From Chitinophagales bacterium (GTDB taxonomy: Bacteria; Bacteroidota; Bacteroidia; Chitinophagales; Chitinophagaceae): a DNA stretch of 64,000 nucleotides. Positions 27,350-35,671 of the stretch are shown one piece after another. The notes beneath the pieces are model-generated. The model saw only the letters and a list, made by a program, of their open reading frames with translations, made no database searches and was not told the origin of the DNA. The position numbers and the translations under genes are program-made. The stretch covers positions 1 through 64,000 of the forward strand of contig JAIXLO010000160.1 in assembly GCA_026931325.1 (NCBI GenBank), in the 5' to 3' direction. How positions within the stretch are numbered: the first letter of the stretch is position 1; each line of letters starts with the position of its first letter.

Positions 27350-27628
27350 ATGAAATTTTTTTGTCCATTTTGTGAAACAAAATTACAGGCAGAGCCAACT
27401 ATATATTTTTGTGACAATGTTTATTGTTGGTTTGATGTTAAATATTACACAAATTTAAATTTGTTGTATATTTATTATACAGATATAGACAAGATTTATT
27501 CATTTAGAATAGTAATAGAAAATAAGATTTTTTTCTCTTATAATAATAAAAATTTTGAATTAAATATTGATGATTTAGATATTGGGTGGGATTTAGTTAA
27601 ATATTTAAAAAATATTGAATTGGTGTAA
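27350..27628 (+). CDS. small zinc-ribbon paralog (CPFC/CDNVYCW)
   Basis: The 92-residue product is a minimal family member: C5-x2-C8, C21-x4-C26-W, beta-rich middle and a WDLVKYLKNIEL helix at the end. It is isolated from the tandem groups, between a hypothetical gene and the HD hydrolase. Confidence 0.65.
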   Translation: MKFFCPFCETKLQAEPTIYFCDNVYCWFDVKYYTNLNLLYIYYTDIDKIYSFRIVIENKIFFSYNNKNFELNIDDLDIGWDLVKYLKNIELV

Positions 27629-27630
27629 AT

Positions 27631-28260
27631 ATGGAAGAAAAAAAAGAATGTAGAGAAACTTTTTTTGAAAGACTTTCTCCTTATCATGCTCCATCTGAGT
27701 TAAGAAAGATAGAGCTTGCTTATACTTTAGCAAAATTTGCGCACAGGGCGCAAACCAGAAAAGAATTAGATGAAAACGGTTTTAATATTAGATATTTTGA
27801 ACATTTACGACGAACAGCACTAATAGTAATGGATGAAGCTAAATGTTATGATGCCGATATTGTAATATCAGCATTGCTTCATGACTCTTTAGAGGATCAT
27901 CCAAGAGATATTACACCAGAAATGATGGAACAATTTTTTGGAACCGATGTTGTAAGAACAGTAAAACTTTTATCCAAGGTTCCAAAAGAAGGCTATTTGG
28001 ATAGATTATTTAACACCGATAGCTATAAACCATTACTAGTTAAAGCTTGCGATAGGCTTGATAATTTAAGAAGCTTGGATCATCCTGAAAATACTATAGA
28101 GTTTAAAATAAAACAAGTAAAAGAAACTAAAGAAAAATATTTTACATTATTTGAAAAACTTGAAAAAATTGCTCCAGACCATTTAAGGGATTCAAGCAGG
28201 CGATTGCTAGAAAAAATAAAAGAAGAAATAGCCGTTCTATACTATAAAATTAATAATTAA
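27631..28260 (+). CDS. HD-domain hydrolase, RelA/SpoT (MESH1) type
   Basis: The 209-residue product matches the hydrolase half of RelA/SpoT enzymes: FAHRAQTRKEL (H38), YFEHLRRTA (H58), ALLHDSLEDH (H84-D85, E88-D89), and a later KACDRLDNLRSL. There is no synthetase, TGS or ACT domain, so it is a stand-alone small alarmone hydrolase candidate. It could remove (p)ppGpp made by the host during infection (inference); other HD phosphohydrolase substrates are possible. A dispersed element follows its stop. Confidence 0.8.
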   Translation: MEEKKECRETFFERLSPYHAPSELRKIELAYTLAKFAHRAQTRKELDENGFNIRYFEHLRRTALIVMDEAKCYDADIVISALLHDSLEDHPRDITPEMMEQFFGTDVVRTVKLLSKVPKEGYLDRLFNTDSYKPLLVKACDRLDNLRSLDHPENTIEFKIKQVKETKEKYFTLFEKLEKIAPDHLRDSSRRLLEKIKEEIAVLYYKINN

Positions 28261-28271
28261 TGCTATTAAAT

Positions 28272-28291
28272 GATGTTGGATCGCATCTAAT
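28272..28291 (+). promoter_or_regulatory. dispersed TGGATCGCATCTAA element, copy 4
   Basis: Exact core preceded by GATGT, about 25 bases before the next start. A four-pair hairpin GTAC TAG GTGC (one G-U) lies directly downstream, then CAGG, which doubles as the ribosome site. Confidence 0.7.
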
Positions 28292-28314
28292 CGTACTAGG
28301 TGCTCAGGTGTAAG

Positions 28315-28701
28315 ATGAAAATATTGAATAATGATCCAAGGCACTATAAAAATTTTTTTAATAATAATCAAAAATGTATGCTTTGCCATACTAAACTTAA
28401 TAAAGAAGTTGTAGAGTATTATGATAGCTATGGAAAATATCATCATGAAAGAATTTACTTCTGTAATAATAGTAAAAAAAATTTTTTTGATGATGTTTGT
28501 AATATAATTTATTTTGGAGGTATGAATTGTTTTAATTTGGTTCTATCAATGTGGATAGGTGATGATTATATTACAATTCATCCAACTTTTCTTGAAATAA
28601 GTGATTTTAAAGGAAATAGGGTAGAAATTATAGAATTTAATCAATTTCCTAATTATAAAAAAGTAATAGAGATTTATTTTAAAATGAAGTATTTATCTTA
28701 A
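28315..28701 (+). CDS. zinc-ribbon paralog, longer variant
   Basis: The product is about 128 residues from this ATG (an in-frame GTG 15 bases upstream is less likely). It has C21-x2-C24 and a later C50, with the spacer between knuckles lengthened to about 25 residues (VEYYDSYGKYHHER). The middle is beta-rich and the end helical, as in the family. It is preceded by a dispersed element. Confidence 0.55.
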   Translation: MKILNNDPRHYKNFFNNNQKCMLCHTKLNKEVVEYYDSYGKYHHERIYFCNNSKKNFFDDVCNIIYFGGMNCFNLVLSMWIGDDYITIHPTFLEISDFKGNRVEIIEFNQFPNYKKVIEIYFKMKYLS

Positions 28702-28718
28702 AATGAGAATGGTTTAGT

Positions 28719-29132
28719 ATGTTATATTTAGTTGCAGAAAAAGCATTAATTGATGACGCCTACAATGAAGAAACTTATTATAGCGAACACTGTTATAGTG
28801 TAATATATATATGTGCTGAAAAATATTTGGCTAATAATAAAGCACAAGATTTAAATCGTAATTATTTATTTGAATATTTTGATAATGATAGGGATATTTC
28901 ATATCGTTTGAGGAATAAAATATTTGATTTTGATTGGAAAAATTTCTCTATACAAAATAATATAAAAGATGAGGACGGTAATTATGTTAATTGTCAAAAT
29001 GAATTTTATGATTATTTGACTAATTCAGAGGATACAGATAAAGTAAATGATCTTTTAGACAAAATAATAGAAGAGTTGGGATTTTGTATTGTTTTTGTTT
29101 TAGAAAAAGATTTAATAAGTATATTAGATTAA
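28719..29132 (+). CDS. hypothetical protein
   Basis: The 137-residue, acidic product is not recognised. It ends two bases before the next small gene. Confidence 0.5.
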   Translation: MLYLVAEKALIDDAYNEETYYSEHCYSVIYICAEKYLANNKAQDLNRNYLFEYFDNDRDISYRLRNKIFDFDWKNFSIQNNIKDEDGNYVNCQNEFYDYLTNSEDTDKVNDLLDKIIEELGFCIVFVLEKDLISILD

Positions 29133-29133
29133 C

Positions 29134-29301
29134 ATGACAAAAGAAGAAGCGATCAAATTGGCGTCAGATAAAATAATTCCGAGGGGGTATAAGCCTGAAG
29201 ATTATTATTATATTAGAGAAGATATTCCGTATAAAATAGCTAAAGCTATTGTAATAGAAGCAAAAAATATTTTAATTAATGTAGATAAAGGAAAAAGGTA
29301 A
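29134..29301 (+). CDS. small hypothetical protein (55 aa)
   Basis: A 55-codon frame beginning MTKEEAIKLASDKIIPRG, with good fit between neighbours and helical character. No family recognised. Confidence 0.5.
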   Translation: MTKEEAIKLASDKIIPRGYKPEDYYYIREDIPYKIAKAIVIEAKNILINVDKGKR

Positions 29302-29306
29302 ATAAA

Positions 29307-29657
29307 ATGGTAAATCTAAAAAATGAATTTGTGCAATCGTTTTCGTCTGTTCTTGTTCGCAAATCTGCCGAGGTAGCTCGTGATATTATTTCGGGGCGTC
29401 GTCCTGAGCCTCATTCATTTGAAAAAGGCAAAACATTGATTGGAGCTACTGTTACCGCTGTAGGCGTAGCAGTTGGTGAAAAGGGTCCAGATTTGAATTT
29501 TGTACAAGGGCTAGCTAAGTCTGGGCGTGTATTTGGTATGGCGCTAGTTAGCGATGCTGTAGTAAATTATACTGTTGATACAGTAGTACCAGCACTTATT
29601 GACAAGGTGGTTAAGCCATCAATGACTGGAGTAAAAGTTAGAGTTCTTAGCAAGTAA
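29307..29657 (+). CDS. distant relative of the C-terminal module
   Basis: The 116-residue product can be aligned by eye with the shared module. TLIGATVTAVGVAVG stands where others have SLLSLAAGTGLLY, GLAKSGRVFGMALVSDAV matches KLRQNGMVKAGNFLSKEV, and VKVRV at the end matches VRVRV. It lacks the acidic tail and is more GC-rich, with no TTA codon noticed. Homology is suggestive, not proven. A hairpin follows the stop. Confidence 0.5.
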   Translation: MVNLKNEFVQSFSSVLVRKSAEVARDIISGRRPEPHSFEKGKTLIGATVTAVGVAVGEKGPDLNFVQGLAKSGRVFGMALVSDAVVNYTVDTVVPALIDKVVKPSMTGVKVRVLSK

Positions 29658-29665
29658 TAAATATT

Positions 29666-29698
29666 TCCAGGGTAGTATTCCTGGATCGCCCCTATAAT
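29666..29698 (+). promoter_or_regulatory. hairpin with degenerate dispersed element and TATAAT
   Basis: TCCAGG gtagtatt CCTGGA forms a six-pair hairpin. Its 3' arm runs into TGGATCGC, the first eight bases of the dispersed core, followed by CCCCTATAAT. The distance to the next start (about 40 bases) matches other copies. TATAAT could be a -10 box, but no -35 box is evident. Confidence 0.4.
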
Positions 29699-29720
29699 CT
29701 TTTAAAGATTGGAAAATAAA

Positions 29721-30005
29721 ATGTTTTTTGTAAGAACCAGTTTTCTTTGTCGTAGGTTTAAAACAAAAGCCGAGGCTTACTCTCATGCGTGCAAGGTTAT
29801 ACTTGAAGATTCGAGTATTCCAATTGCTTCAAAAATAGTTATGAGGACTATGTATGTGTTGGGAAATCATGAGGGAACTTATGACAAATATATAGATTTT
29901 TGTAAATCTAATAATATACATCAAATGGTTTTTATTGAAGAGGGAAAAATTGATACTATTTCGGATAGGGCTAGATATATAATTAAAGGTATGTTTTCAT
30001 TTTAA
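29721..30005 (+). CDS. hypothetical protein
   Basis: The 94-residue basic product (MFFVRTSFLCRRFKTK) with a helical centre is not recognised. An in-frame TTG 12 bases upstream is an alternative start. It lies downstream of the hairpin and degenerate element. Confidence 0.5.
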   Translation: MFFVRTSFLCRRFKTKAEAYSHACKVILEDSSIPIASKIVMRTMYVLGNHEGTYDKYIDFCKSNNIHQMVFIEEGKIDTISDRARYIIKGMFSF

Positions 30006-30013
30006 GGATAATT

Positions 30014-30472
30014 ATGTCACAAAATATTTTTGATACGTTAAAAGTAGATGCTGAAAATGCAGCTTATAGAGTTGCAGCAAATAAATCTTCAGAAATCTTA
30101 AAAAATTCGTTAGTTTCTCTAATTGATAAAAAGGTAGATTCTGAATCAGCAAAAGCATTTGCTGCCGCGTTAGACACTGATTTTGGTTTAGCCTTTATAA
30201 ATATGTTAATGGGAGTAGTCTTAAACTATGCTCCCGGACTAAATAATCATAAGAACGCACAAAGATTAGCACAAGAATTTAGAATAAATGGTATGGCTAC
30301 TGCTGGAAATGCGGTATTAGATGAGGTTTTTAGCCAGCTTTTGCCAGGAGTAATGCAGGTAGTTCAAACTCTTCCAAAAGAAAATGTAAGAATAGAGCAA
30401 CTATCTGATAAAACTAGCGTTGATGATTTAGAAGAAAATAATAAGAATTTAATAAATGTTAAAGTAAAATAA
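30014..30472 (+). CDS. stand-alone C-terminal-module protein
   Basis: The 152-residue product is paralogous over its length to the one at 16.5 kb: LKVDAENAAYRVAANKSSE, DFGLAFINMLMGVVLNYAPG, EFRINGMATAGNAVLDEV, then VDDLEE at the end. It uses TTA codons from the start, whereas the 16.5 kb paralog appears to have none. Confidence 0.7.
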   Translation: MSQNIFDTLKVDAENAAYRVAANKSSEILKNSLVSLIDKKVDSESAKAFAAALDTDFGLAFINMLMGVVLNYAPGLNNHKNAQRLAQEFRINGMATAGNAVLDEVFSQLLPGVMQVVQTLPKENVRIEQLSDKTSVDDLEENNKNLINVKVK

Positions 30473-30476
30473 AGTT

Positions 30477-30815
30477 ATGAAAAATATTTTACATTTTTAT
30501 TTTAAAGAAAATAAGTGTTTATTTTGTGGTAATGGATTAGATGATTCAGATGATTTTAAATTAATTGAAGCAAAAAAATGTAGTAATGAAAAATGTTCAT
30601 TTAAAATATTTGATGGCGGATCATTTTGTGAATATTTAAAATATAAAGTATTATATATTCCGTCAGCTACAAATAGATACGCCTCATATACAATATGTAG
30701 TAATGATAAAGATAAAAATAATGTTTTATATTGGTTTTTTTGTCAAAGTTTTGAAGAAGATGTATTAGAACTTAAATATATTATGAGAGTTCTGTATTGG
30801 AAAGAAATAGATTAA
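30477..30815 (+). CDS. small zinc-ribbon paralog (CLFC/CSNEKC)
   Basis: The 112-residue product has C14-x2-C17 and C35-x4-C40, without the Trp after the last Cys. It starts four bases after the module protein and ends with the family helix (LELKYIMRVLYWK). Confidence 0.62.
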   Translation: MKNILHFYFKENKCLFCGNGLDDSDDFKLIEAKKCSNEKCSFKIFDGGSFCEYLKYKVLYIPSATNRYASYTICSNDKDKNNVLYWFFCQSFEEDVLELKYIMRVLYWKEID

Positions 30816-30827
30816 GAAAGGTAAGAA

Positions 30828-31196
30828 ATGTCTAACGTTAAAGAATTTATAGTAACAAATCAAGATGGTACAGTAGATATTGAAAAAAGTCAATTAAAGT
30901 TTAATGAAGCATTGGATGCTTATATTAGTGACAAAACTGCTTCTAATGGTGGATTCTTAGCATTATTTGATGAATTTTTTAATTCAAATATTGGTAAATA
31001 TGTACAAAAAAATTCTCTTATTGATGCTTTGGCAATAAAGTACTGCAATAATGATTTAAATAAGTTTCAAGAGATCAAATCAAAGATGTCATCTTGGGTA
31101 AAAGATAATACTGGTAAGACTAGAGAAGATGGTAAAATCTTTGCATTTAAAGCTGGCGCCAAAGGTGGTATAGCTAGATGGGCAGATATTGAATAA
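30828..31196 (+). CDS. hypothetical protein, paralog of the next gene
   Basis: The 122-residue product begins VKEFIVTNQDGTVDIEKSQL, parallel to the following protein (MLKDFLVFKNGEVNKELTQ), and both continue with FN..L..YIS. The C-terminus (FKAGAKGGIARWADIE) is not shared. AGAAAGG precedes the start; the stop overlaps the next start. Confidence 0.55.
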   Translation: MSNVKEFIVTNQDGTVDIEKSQLKFNEALDAYISDKTASNGGFLALFDEFFNSNIGKYVQKNSLIDALAIKYCNNDLNKFQEIKSKMSSWVKDNTGKTREDGKIFAFKAGAKGGIARWADIE

Positions 31197-31498
31197 TGTT
31201 AAAAGATTTTCTTGTTTTTAAAAACGGAGAAGTTAATAAAGAGCTTACGCAGCAACAATTTAATACCAAGCTTTATAAGTATATAAGCGAACAAGAAAAT
31301 ATAAGAAAAACGTTTAATGAAATAATTGATTCGATGAGTGGCAAAGTTGTTGCAATTGTTGAAATAGAATTTATTTTGTTTCATAAAATATTTAAATTCG
31401 ATTTTTCAAAATTAGATATTATAAAAGATTTTTTAAGAACTGAGATATCAAAAAGTAAAAAATTAACAATAGATTCTTTTTATTTGAAAGTAGAATAA
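31196..31498 (+). CDS. hypothetical protein, paralog of the preceding gene
   Basis: The 100-residue product shares its first half with the preceding protein and diverges afterwards. It is placed in direct overlap with it, so the pair probably arose by tandem duplication. Confidence 0.5.
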   Translation: MLKDFLVFKNGEVNKELTQQQFNTKLYKYISEQENIRKTFNEIIDSMSGKVVAIVEIEFILFHKIFKFDFSKLDIIKDFLRTEISKSKKLTIDSFYLKVE

Positions 31499-31500
31499 AT

Positions 31501-31899
31501 ATGAGCATTAAAGCACCGCATGAAATAAAGTTGGGTATTATTAACGGTTATATCATTGATTCTTGCACGATTTTTCAAAAAACCGAAGCAATGGAGCATG
31601 AATTTTTTAAAGTTCTTGCTAAAGTTGATAACGATTATATTATAGAAATCGAAAATAAAAATTATATATATTGGATTTTTGAAGATGGTCATTATCATGA
31701 ATTTAACCTTTCAAAGAGAATATATAGCTTTATGTTGAACAAGAAATGTCTATATATTAAAGGTGAAGCTGTAATAGAAGAAAGATTTGGCTCTACTTCA
31801 TGCGGGCATAAATGCATCAATTGCAATGAATATAATGAGTATGCTGAGGCTAATATGCCAAATAACAAATATAAATGTTATAGGTGTAGAAATTATTAG
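31501..31899 (+). CDS. protein with C-terminal zinc knuckle (CxxCxEYxxYAEAN type)
   Basis: The 132-residue product has an N-terminal region of mainly beta strands and a C-terminal zinc site: CGHKCINCNEYNEYAEAN, then YKCYRCR. The same ending occurs in the products at 34.9 and 38.0 kb, so these form a second zinc-protein family. It lies two bases after the preceding stop and just upstream of IF-1. Confidence 0.62.
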   Translation: MSIKAPHEIKLGIINGYIIDSCTIFQKTEAMEHEFFKVLAKVDNDYIIEIENKNYIYWIFEDGHYHEFNLSKRIYSFMLNKKCLYIKGEAVIEERFGSTSCGHKCINCNEYNEYAEANMPNNKYKCYRCRNY

Positions 31900-31907
31900 G
31901 AGAAGAT

Positions 31908-32126
31908 TTGAGTAAAGACGATATTGTAAAAATAGAAGGAATTATTATAGAGGGCTGTAAAGGCAATTTTAAAGCAAAAACAAAAGATGGCGGAGAAATA
32001 GTATGTACTCCGGCAGGAAAGTTAAGACAAAATCAAATAAATATTTTGATTGGAGATAAAGTTATTATTGAAGTGTCTGGTTATGATTTGACCAGAGGAA
32101 GAATTGTACATAGATTAAAAAATTAA
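31908..32126 (+). CDS. infA: translation initiation factor IF-1
   Basis: The 72-residue product is full length for bacterial IF-1 and matches across the S1/OB fold: KIEGIIIEGCKGNFKAKTKDG at the start, then PAGKLRQNQINILIGDKVIIE and YDLTRGRIVHRLK at the end (E. coli GKMRKNYIRILTGDKV; YDLSKGRIVFR). The start codon is TTG with AGGAG seven bases before it. IF-1 helps place the initiator tRNA on the 30S subunit. A phage copy suggests the phage adjusts initiation in the host (inference). Confidence 0.9.
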   Translation: MSKDDIVKIEGIIIEGCKGNFKAKTKDGGEIVCTPAGKLRQNQINILIGDKVIIEVSGYDLTRGRIVHRLKN

Positions 32127-32135
32127 CATAATATT

Positions 32136-32585
32136 GTGACAAATAATTTTTTAATCAAAAACAATTTCATTAATTGTTCTATGTTAGAACAAAAACTATT
32201 TTTAAGTAACGCATTGCATTTGACATGGTTTAATAATTCACTATACCTAAATAGTTCCAATCTAAACATAGAGCTATTTAATGGATTATTTTCATACGAA
32301 GAGTATAAAATTTTGTTATTGCAAAAATATGCCGTTGCAATTATATATAATTCAAATTTTTCAGAATTCTTTTTAATTGGATGTATAAATTCAAAAGATT
32401 TTACCGATGAGATATTAGATTATATTTTATCCGAATCATCCAAATATTTTCTTTGTTTATCCGGAATAGAAATATATAAAAATTTTAATATTGAGCCAAA
32501 TGCAACCAACGCTTTAAATTTTAAAGAAAATATTGAAAAGGTTGTTGAGTTTATTAAAAAAAATAGAAATGAAAAATTAAACTAA
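32136..32585 (+). CDS. hypothetical protein
   Basis: The 149-residue product is not recognised, with many Asn, Leu and Phe residues. A GTG start is assumed; an ATG 45 bases in (MLEQKLFLSN) is an alternative. Confidence 0.5.
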   Translation: MTNNFLIKNNFINCSMLEQKLFLSNALHLTWFNNSLYLNSSNLNIELFNGLFSYEEYKILLLQKYAVAIIYNSNFSEFFLIGCINSKDFTDEILDYILSESSKYFLCLSGIEIYKNFNIEPNATNALNFKENIEKVVEFIKKNRNEKLN

Positions 32586-32606
32586 AGACTAGATTAGTAT
32601 TATTAT

Positions 32607-33032
32607 ATGGTAACTAAAATAGCTGATTATTTTGAAATAAAATTATTAAAAATATCTGAATCTACAGATGAAGCAATTCTGCATTTTGATAAAATAACTG
32701 AAAATACATTTAGTCAAATAAATATATTTATGACAGAAAGTGCAGGATTGCCAACTAATACAATGAATGAATATAAAAGAACGTATGAAAAATTATATTT
32801 AGCATATAAAAAATATATGCACGCTTTAAAACAAGATAAAAAAATCCCTCATCTAAACAATATATTTGAGGTTGTAAAGGCATTGGTATTTTGGTGTAAT
32901 AGAAGAGATATAAAAGACAAAATTCCGCCAGAATACAGACATACATTGTATGATCAATTAAGTAAACTTTTAGAAACTTTTATGCAAGAATTTAATAAAT
33001 TGAAAGAACATTTAAGTGGCACAAGATCCTGA
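32607..33032 (+). CDS. hypothetical helical protein
   Basis: The 141-residue product is helical and basic in the centre (YKKYMHALKQDKKI). It is not recognised. Its end overlaps the start of a tiny membrane protein gene. Confidence 0.5.
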   Translation: MVTKIADYFEIKLLKISESTDEAILHFDKITENTFSQINIFMTESAGLPTNTMNEYKRTYEKLYLAYKKYMHALKQDKKIPHLNNIFEVVKALVFWCNRRDIKDKIPPEYRHTLYDQLSKLLETFMQEFNKLKEHLSGTRS

Positions 33033-33132
33033 TAAAATTATTTTTATTTTTATGTCTTTGTTTTTTGGTACATGTTTTTTCTTTTTTTATTATTATTTTG
33101 TAATATGGCTTAAAATTACAGGACAAATATGA
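33016..33132 (+). CDS. tiny aromatic membrane protein (38 aa)
   Basis: A GTG-started frame (an internal ATG at 33052 is possible) with one hydrophobic, Phe/Tyr-rich helix (FFGTCFFFFYYYFVIWL). It ends in an ATGA overlap with the next gene. Moderate support from the overlap only. Confidence 0.45.
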   Translation: MAQDPDKIIFIFMSLFFGTCFFFFYYYFVIWLKITGQI

Positions 33133-33497
33133 AAGTACAATTTAGAGAAACAACTATAAAACAATTTATGCATTGGCAAAAAGAATGTCCAATATGTAAA
33201 GCTGGATTAGTAATACGAAAAAGTAGAGTATGCTGTTCAAAAATAGCTGAACATTTTTATCTAATAAGACAAAACAATAACAGTACATTATTTGAAAATG
33301 AAGTAGTTACTGGCATTTTTTTTGAAAATGATGGCGTTAAAATATACTTAGCAAAAGGGCTAAATTATTATTTTAATACATATAACAAAGAAGATAAAAG
33401 AAAGCTAATTGAACTGCAAGTTTCAAAAGAGGTAGAAATACCAATAGATACAGATTATTATATTAATAAAGTTAAAAATATAATTGTTCTTGATTAA
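33129..33497 (+). CDS. zinc-ribbon paralog (CPIC/CC, HFY)
   Basis: The 122-residue product has C20-x2-C23, a CC pair at 35-36 and HFY shortly after, like the HFW subgroup tandemly repeated at 44-48 kb. It overlaps the tiny membrane gene. Confidence 0.62.
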   Translation: MKVQFRETTIKQFMHWQKECPICKAGLVIRKSRVCCSKIAEHFYLIRQNNNSTLFENEVVTGIFFENDGVKIYLAKGLNYYFNTYNKEDKRKLIELQVSKEVEIPIDTDYYINKVKNIIVLD

Positions 33498-33524
33498 TAT
33501 GTTTTACATGCTATATAAAATAGT

Positions 33525-34700
33525 ATGAAAAAATTTGCTAGTGAAAATGTTTGTGATACATATGATAATAGTTGCTCAACTTCCAGTGAAGCTGAGTTAT
33601 TAGAATTAAAAATTAAACAAGCTTTAAATCAAGATGATAATGAAGATGATTTTGTATCAGATAAAAGATCTAGGGGCAGAAGACTTTCAGAAATTGCTAA
33701 GCCTGATGATATATATAAAAAAGCTGTGAAACAAAGTGCTACTTTTGGTAAAAGTGTTGCATTAAGAGATCGTTTTTATAAAAATCTTGATCTTAAAAAT
33801 ATGTTTATAGACAGTCTAAATAATTTAAAAGAATTATACGATAATGATCCAGATTTAAATTCAAAAATTGAAGAAATAAAATATATTATAGAGAATAAAA
33901 ACGAAGCATCTACTTTATTAGAAAAAATAAAAGATCTTGAAACTAGGATACAAAAAATAGATAAAGTTGCAGATACAGCTAGTAAAATAGATCCAGACAC
34001 AGTATCTAATTCTGTTTTAGAACCTAATAATGAATGGGTCTTCAAAAAATTTGGAGATATTACTTTAAATAAAGCTAGCAGAAATTCTGCCGGAACAGTT
34101 ATTATTGATAATAATGGAGCAAATATTTACGATATTGCTACTGTTAATTTTAAAGATCAATTTAGAAAAGAATTGGAAAAAAAGTTTTCTTATTTAGAAA
34201 AAGATAAAACATTTAAAAGTAAATTAGCAGAAGAATCTAAAAAAGCATTAATATCAATAATTTCTTTGCAGTTAACCAAAGCTATGTGCGCCACATTAAA
34301 TAATCTATCGTCTAAATTATTAGATGAAGAATCCGCCAAAAGAATTGCTACTTTCTTTGGAAGTAAATTTGGCGAAGATTTTGTTAGCTTATTAACTGGA
34401 ATAATTTTATTCCATGTTGATAAAGAATCAATGAAAAGTGGACTATTATTACCATATAGTGATTCTGAAAAGTTTATAAGACAGGTAGCAACTGAAATGA
34501 GAGTAAGTGGTTTAGCTGGGGCTGGTAACGCTTTACTTGGCGAAATTTTTGAAAATATTGTTCCAAGTTTAAAAACAATTTTAGATGAAACGGAAATGGT
34601 TGCCAAAAGCAATGTTGATTTAAATGATTTTGATGTTTCAGATGAAGATTTGTTAGTTTTATTAGAAGAAGATAAAAAAGATAATATTAGAAATAAATAA
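33525..34700 (+). CDS. C-terminal-module protein with long helical N-terminus (391 aa)
   Basis: Residues 1-85 are polar and probably disordered. About 90-150 form a coiled coil (NSKIEEIKYIIENKNEASTL). The module occupies about 225-360 (FKSKLAEESKKALISIISLQ, FGEDFVSLLTGIILFHVDKE, EMRVSGLAGAGNALLGEIFE), with an acidic end (VDLNDFDVSDEDLL). It lacks the 130-residue repeats of its giant relatives. A dispersed element starts three bases after the stop. Confidence 0.7.
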   Translation: MKKFASENVCDTYDNSCSTSSEAELLELKIKQALNQDDNEDDFVSDKRSRGRRLSEIAKPDDIYKKAVKQSATFGKSVALRDRFYKNLDLKNMFIDSLNNLKELYDNDPDLNSKIEEIKYIIENKNEASTLLEKIKDLETRIQKIDKVADTASKIDPDTVSNSVLEPNNEWVFKKFGDITLNKASRNSAGTVIIDNNGANIYDIATVNFKDQFRKELEKKFSYLEKDKTFKSKLAEESKKALISIISLQLTKAMCATLNNLSSKLLDEESAKRIATFFGSKFGEDFVSLLTGIILFHVDKESMKSGLLLPYSDSEKFIRQVATEMRVSGLAGAGNALLGEIFENIVPSLKTILDETEMVAKSNVDLNDFDVSDEDLLVLLEEDKKDNIRNK

Positions 34701-34702
34701 TT

Positions 34703-34733
34703 GATGTTGGATCGCATCTAAGTAAGCTACTTA
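34703..34733 (+). promoter_or_regulatory. dispersed TGGATCGCATCTAA element, copy 5, with perfect hairpin
   Basis: Exact core preceded by GATGT. The last bases of the core join a perfect hairpin TAAGTA AGC TACTTA (34719-34733). A TATAGGAAGG ribosome site and ATG follow. Confidence 0.75.
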
Positions 34734-34760
34734 TGATAATGTTATAGGAAGGATAATTAC

Positions 34761-34931
34761 ATGAATAAAGCAAAAACTGTTTTGTCAGTAAAAAAAATTG
34801 ATAATGAAATTATCTTTACAATTGTTGATAAAGAAAAGTATGCTTCATTTTTTAAAGATAATCCGGAAGATGCTGAAATGCCCACATATTTTGATTTTAC
34901 AAAATACAAACATAATTTTTATGATAGGTAA
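34761..34931 (+). CDS. small hypothetical protein (56 aa)
   Basis: A 56-codon frame beginning MNKAKTVLSVKKIDNE, directly downstream of the dispersed element with a strong AGGAAGG ribosome site, which supports it as a gene. No family recognised. Confidence 0.6.
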   Translation: MNKAKTVLSVKKIDNEIIFTIVDKEKYASFFKDNPEDAEMPTYFDFTKYKHNFYDR

Positions 34932-34943
34932 TAAATATATTAT

Positions 34944-35306
34944 ATGAAATATAATCTTGGAGATATTGTAAAGTTTTTGCACAATAATGAAAAATTTGTA
35001 GGCGAAATTGTAGGCATATCAAAGACATCTGAAGGATATTTATATTGTATTTTTAATGACAAAGATAGCAATAATTTTTCGGCACTAAAAATGGAAGAAT
35101 ATGATGTAATGAATTTTATTTTATATTCTAAAAAATTTTCTGATAACATCGGAAAAAAGGCTTTTTGGAAATCTGAGTCAAGCGTAGTTGGATTTTTTTT
35201 GGACGGATGTTATTGTGAAAATTGTAGAGAATTTTCTAGATTTTCTGAGCCAAATGTAGATGGTAAATTTATTTGTTATTTGTGCAGACAAAATCGTTGG
35301 AGATAA
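34944..35306 (+). CDS. protein with C-terminal zinc knuckle, paralog 2
   Basis: The 120-residue product starts with an SH3-like stretch (YNLGDIVKFLHNNEKFVGEI), then the family ending CENCREFSRFSEPN and FICYLCRQ. It is related to the products at 31.5 and 38.0 kb. Confidence 0.62.
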   Translation: MKYNLGDIVKFLHNNEKFVGEIVGISKTSEGYLYCIFNDKDSNNFSALKMEEYDVMNFILYSKKFSDNIGKKAFWKSESSVVGFFLDGCYCENCREFSRFSEPNVDGKFICYLCRQNRWR

Positions 35307-35311
35307 AAAAA

Positions 35312-35671
35312 TTGAGTAATTTTCTTGATTTTCAAAAAATAATTTTTTCTGGTCTTTTGTGGGCAAAGGAAAATAAATGGAGAATTGATGCAATTCCGTT
35401 TATAGATAAAAAAAATAATAAATGTTCACCTCTAGGAGCTGTGCTTCTACAAAATAACATTGATGTATGTGATTCTGTTGATGGAAATATTTTGTTGAAT
35501 TCAAAAGCCAATTATATAAATTTTAATAAAATATTTCCATGTTCAGAGCAAGAGATAGATAGTTTTCTTCTGGGTCTTTATATGTGTCCAAAAGAACATA
35601 GATATATTGAAATAATTGAAAGTTTTTATATTCTGGGAAAAGAAATAACAGAAAGTATTAAGGTAAAATAA
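35312..35671 (+). CDS. hypothetical protein
   Basis: The product is about 119 residues from a TTG start that has TTGGAGA about 10 bases upstream. Longer in-frame reading would overlap the previous gene by 34 bases. The fold looks alpha/beta (NKCSPLGAVLLQNNIDVCDS). Not recognised. The stop overlaps the next start (TAATG). Confidence 0.55.
   Translation: MSNFLDFQKIIFSGLLWAKENKWRIDAIPFIDKKNNKCSPLGAVLLQNNIDVCDSVDGNILLNSKANYINFNKIFPCSEQEIDSFLLGLYMCPKEHRYIEIIESFYILGKEITESIKVK

Noticed and set aside
34190..34717. Reverse-strand 175-codon Ser/Leu-rich frame
   Set aside because: It mirrors the module-containing 391-residue gene and lacks any family resemblance.
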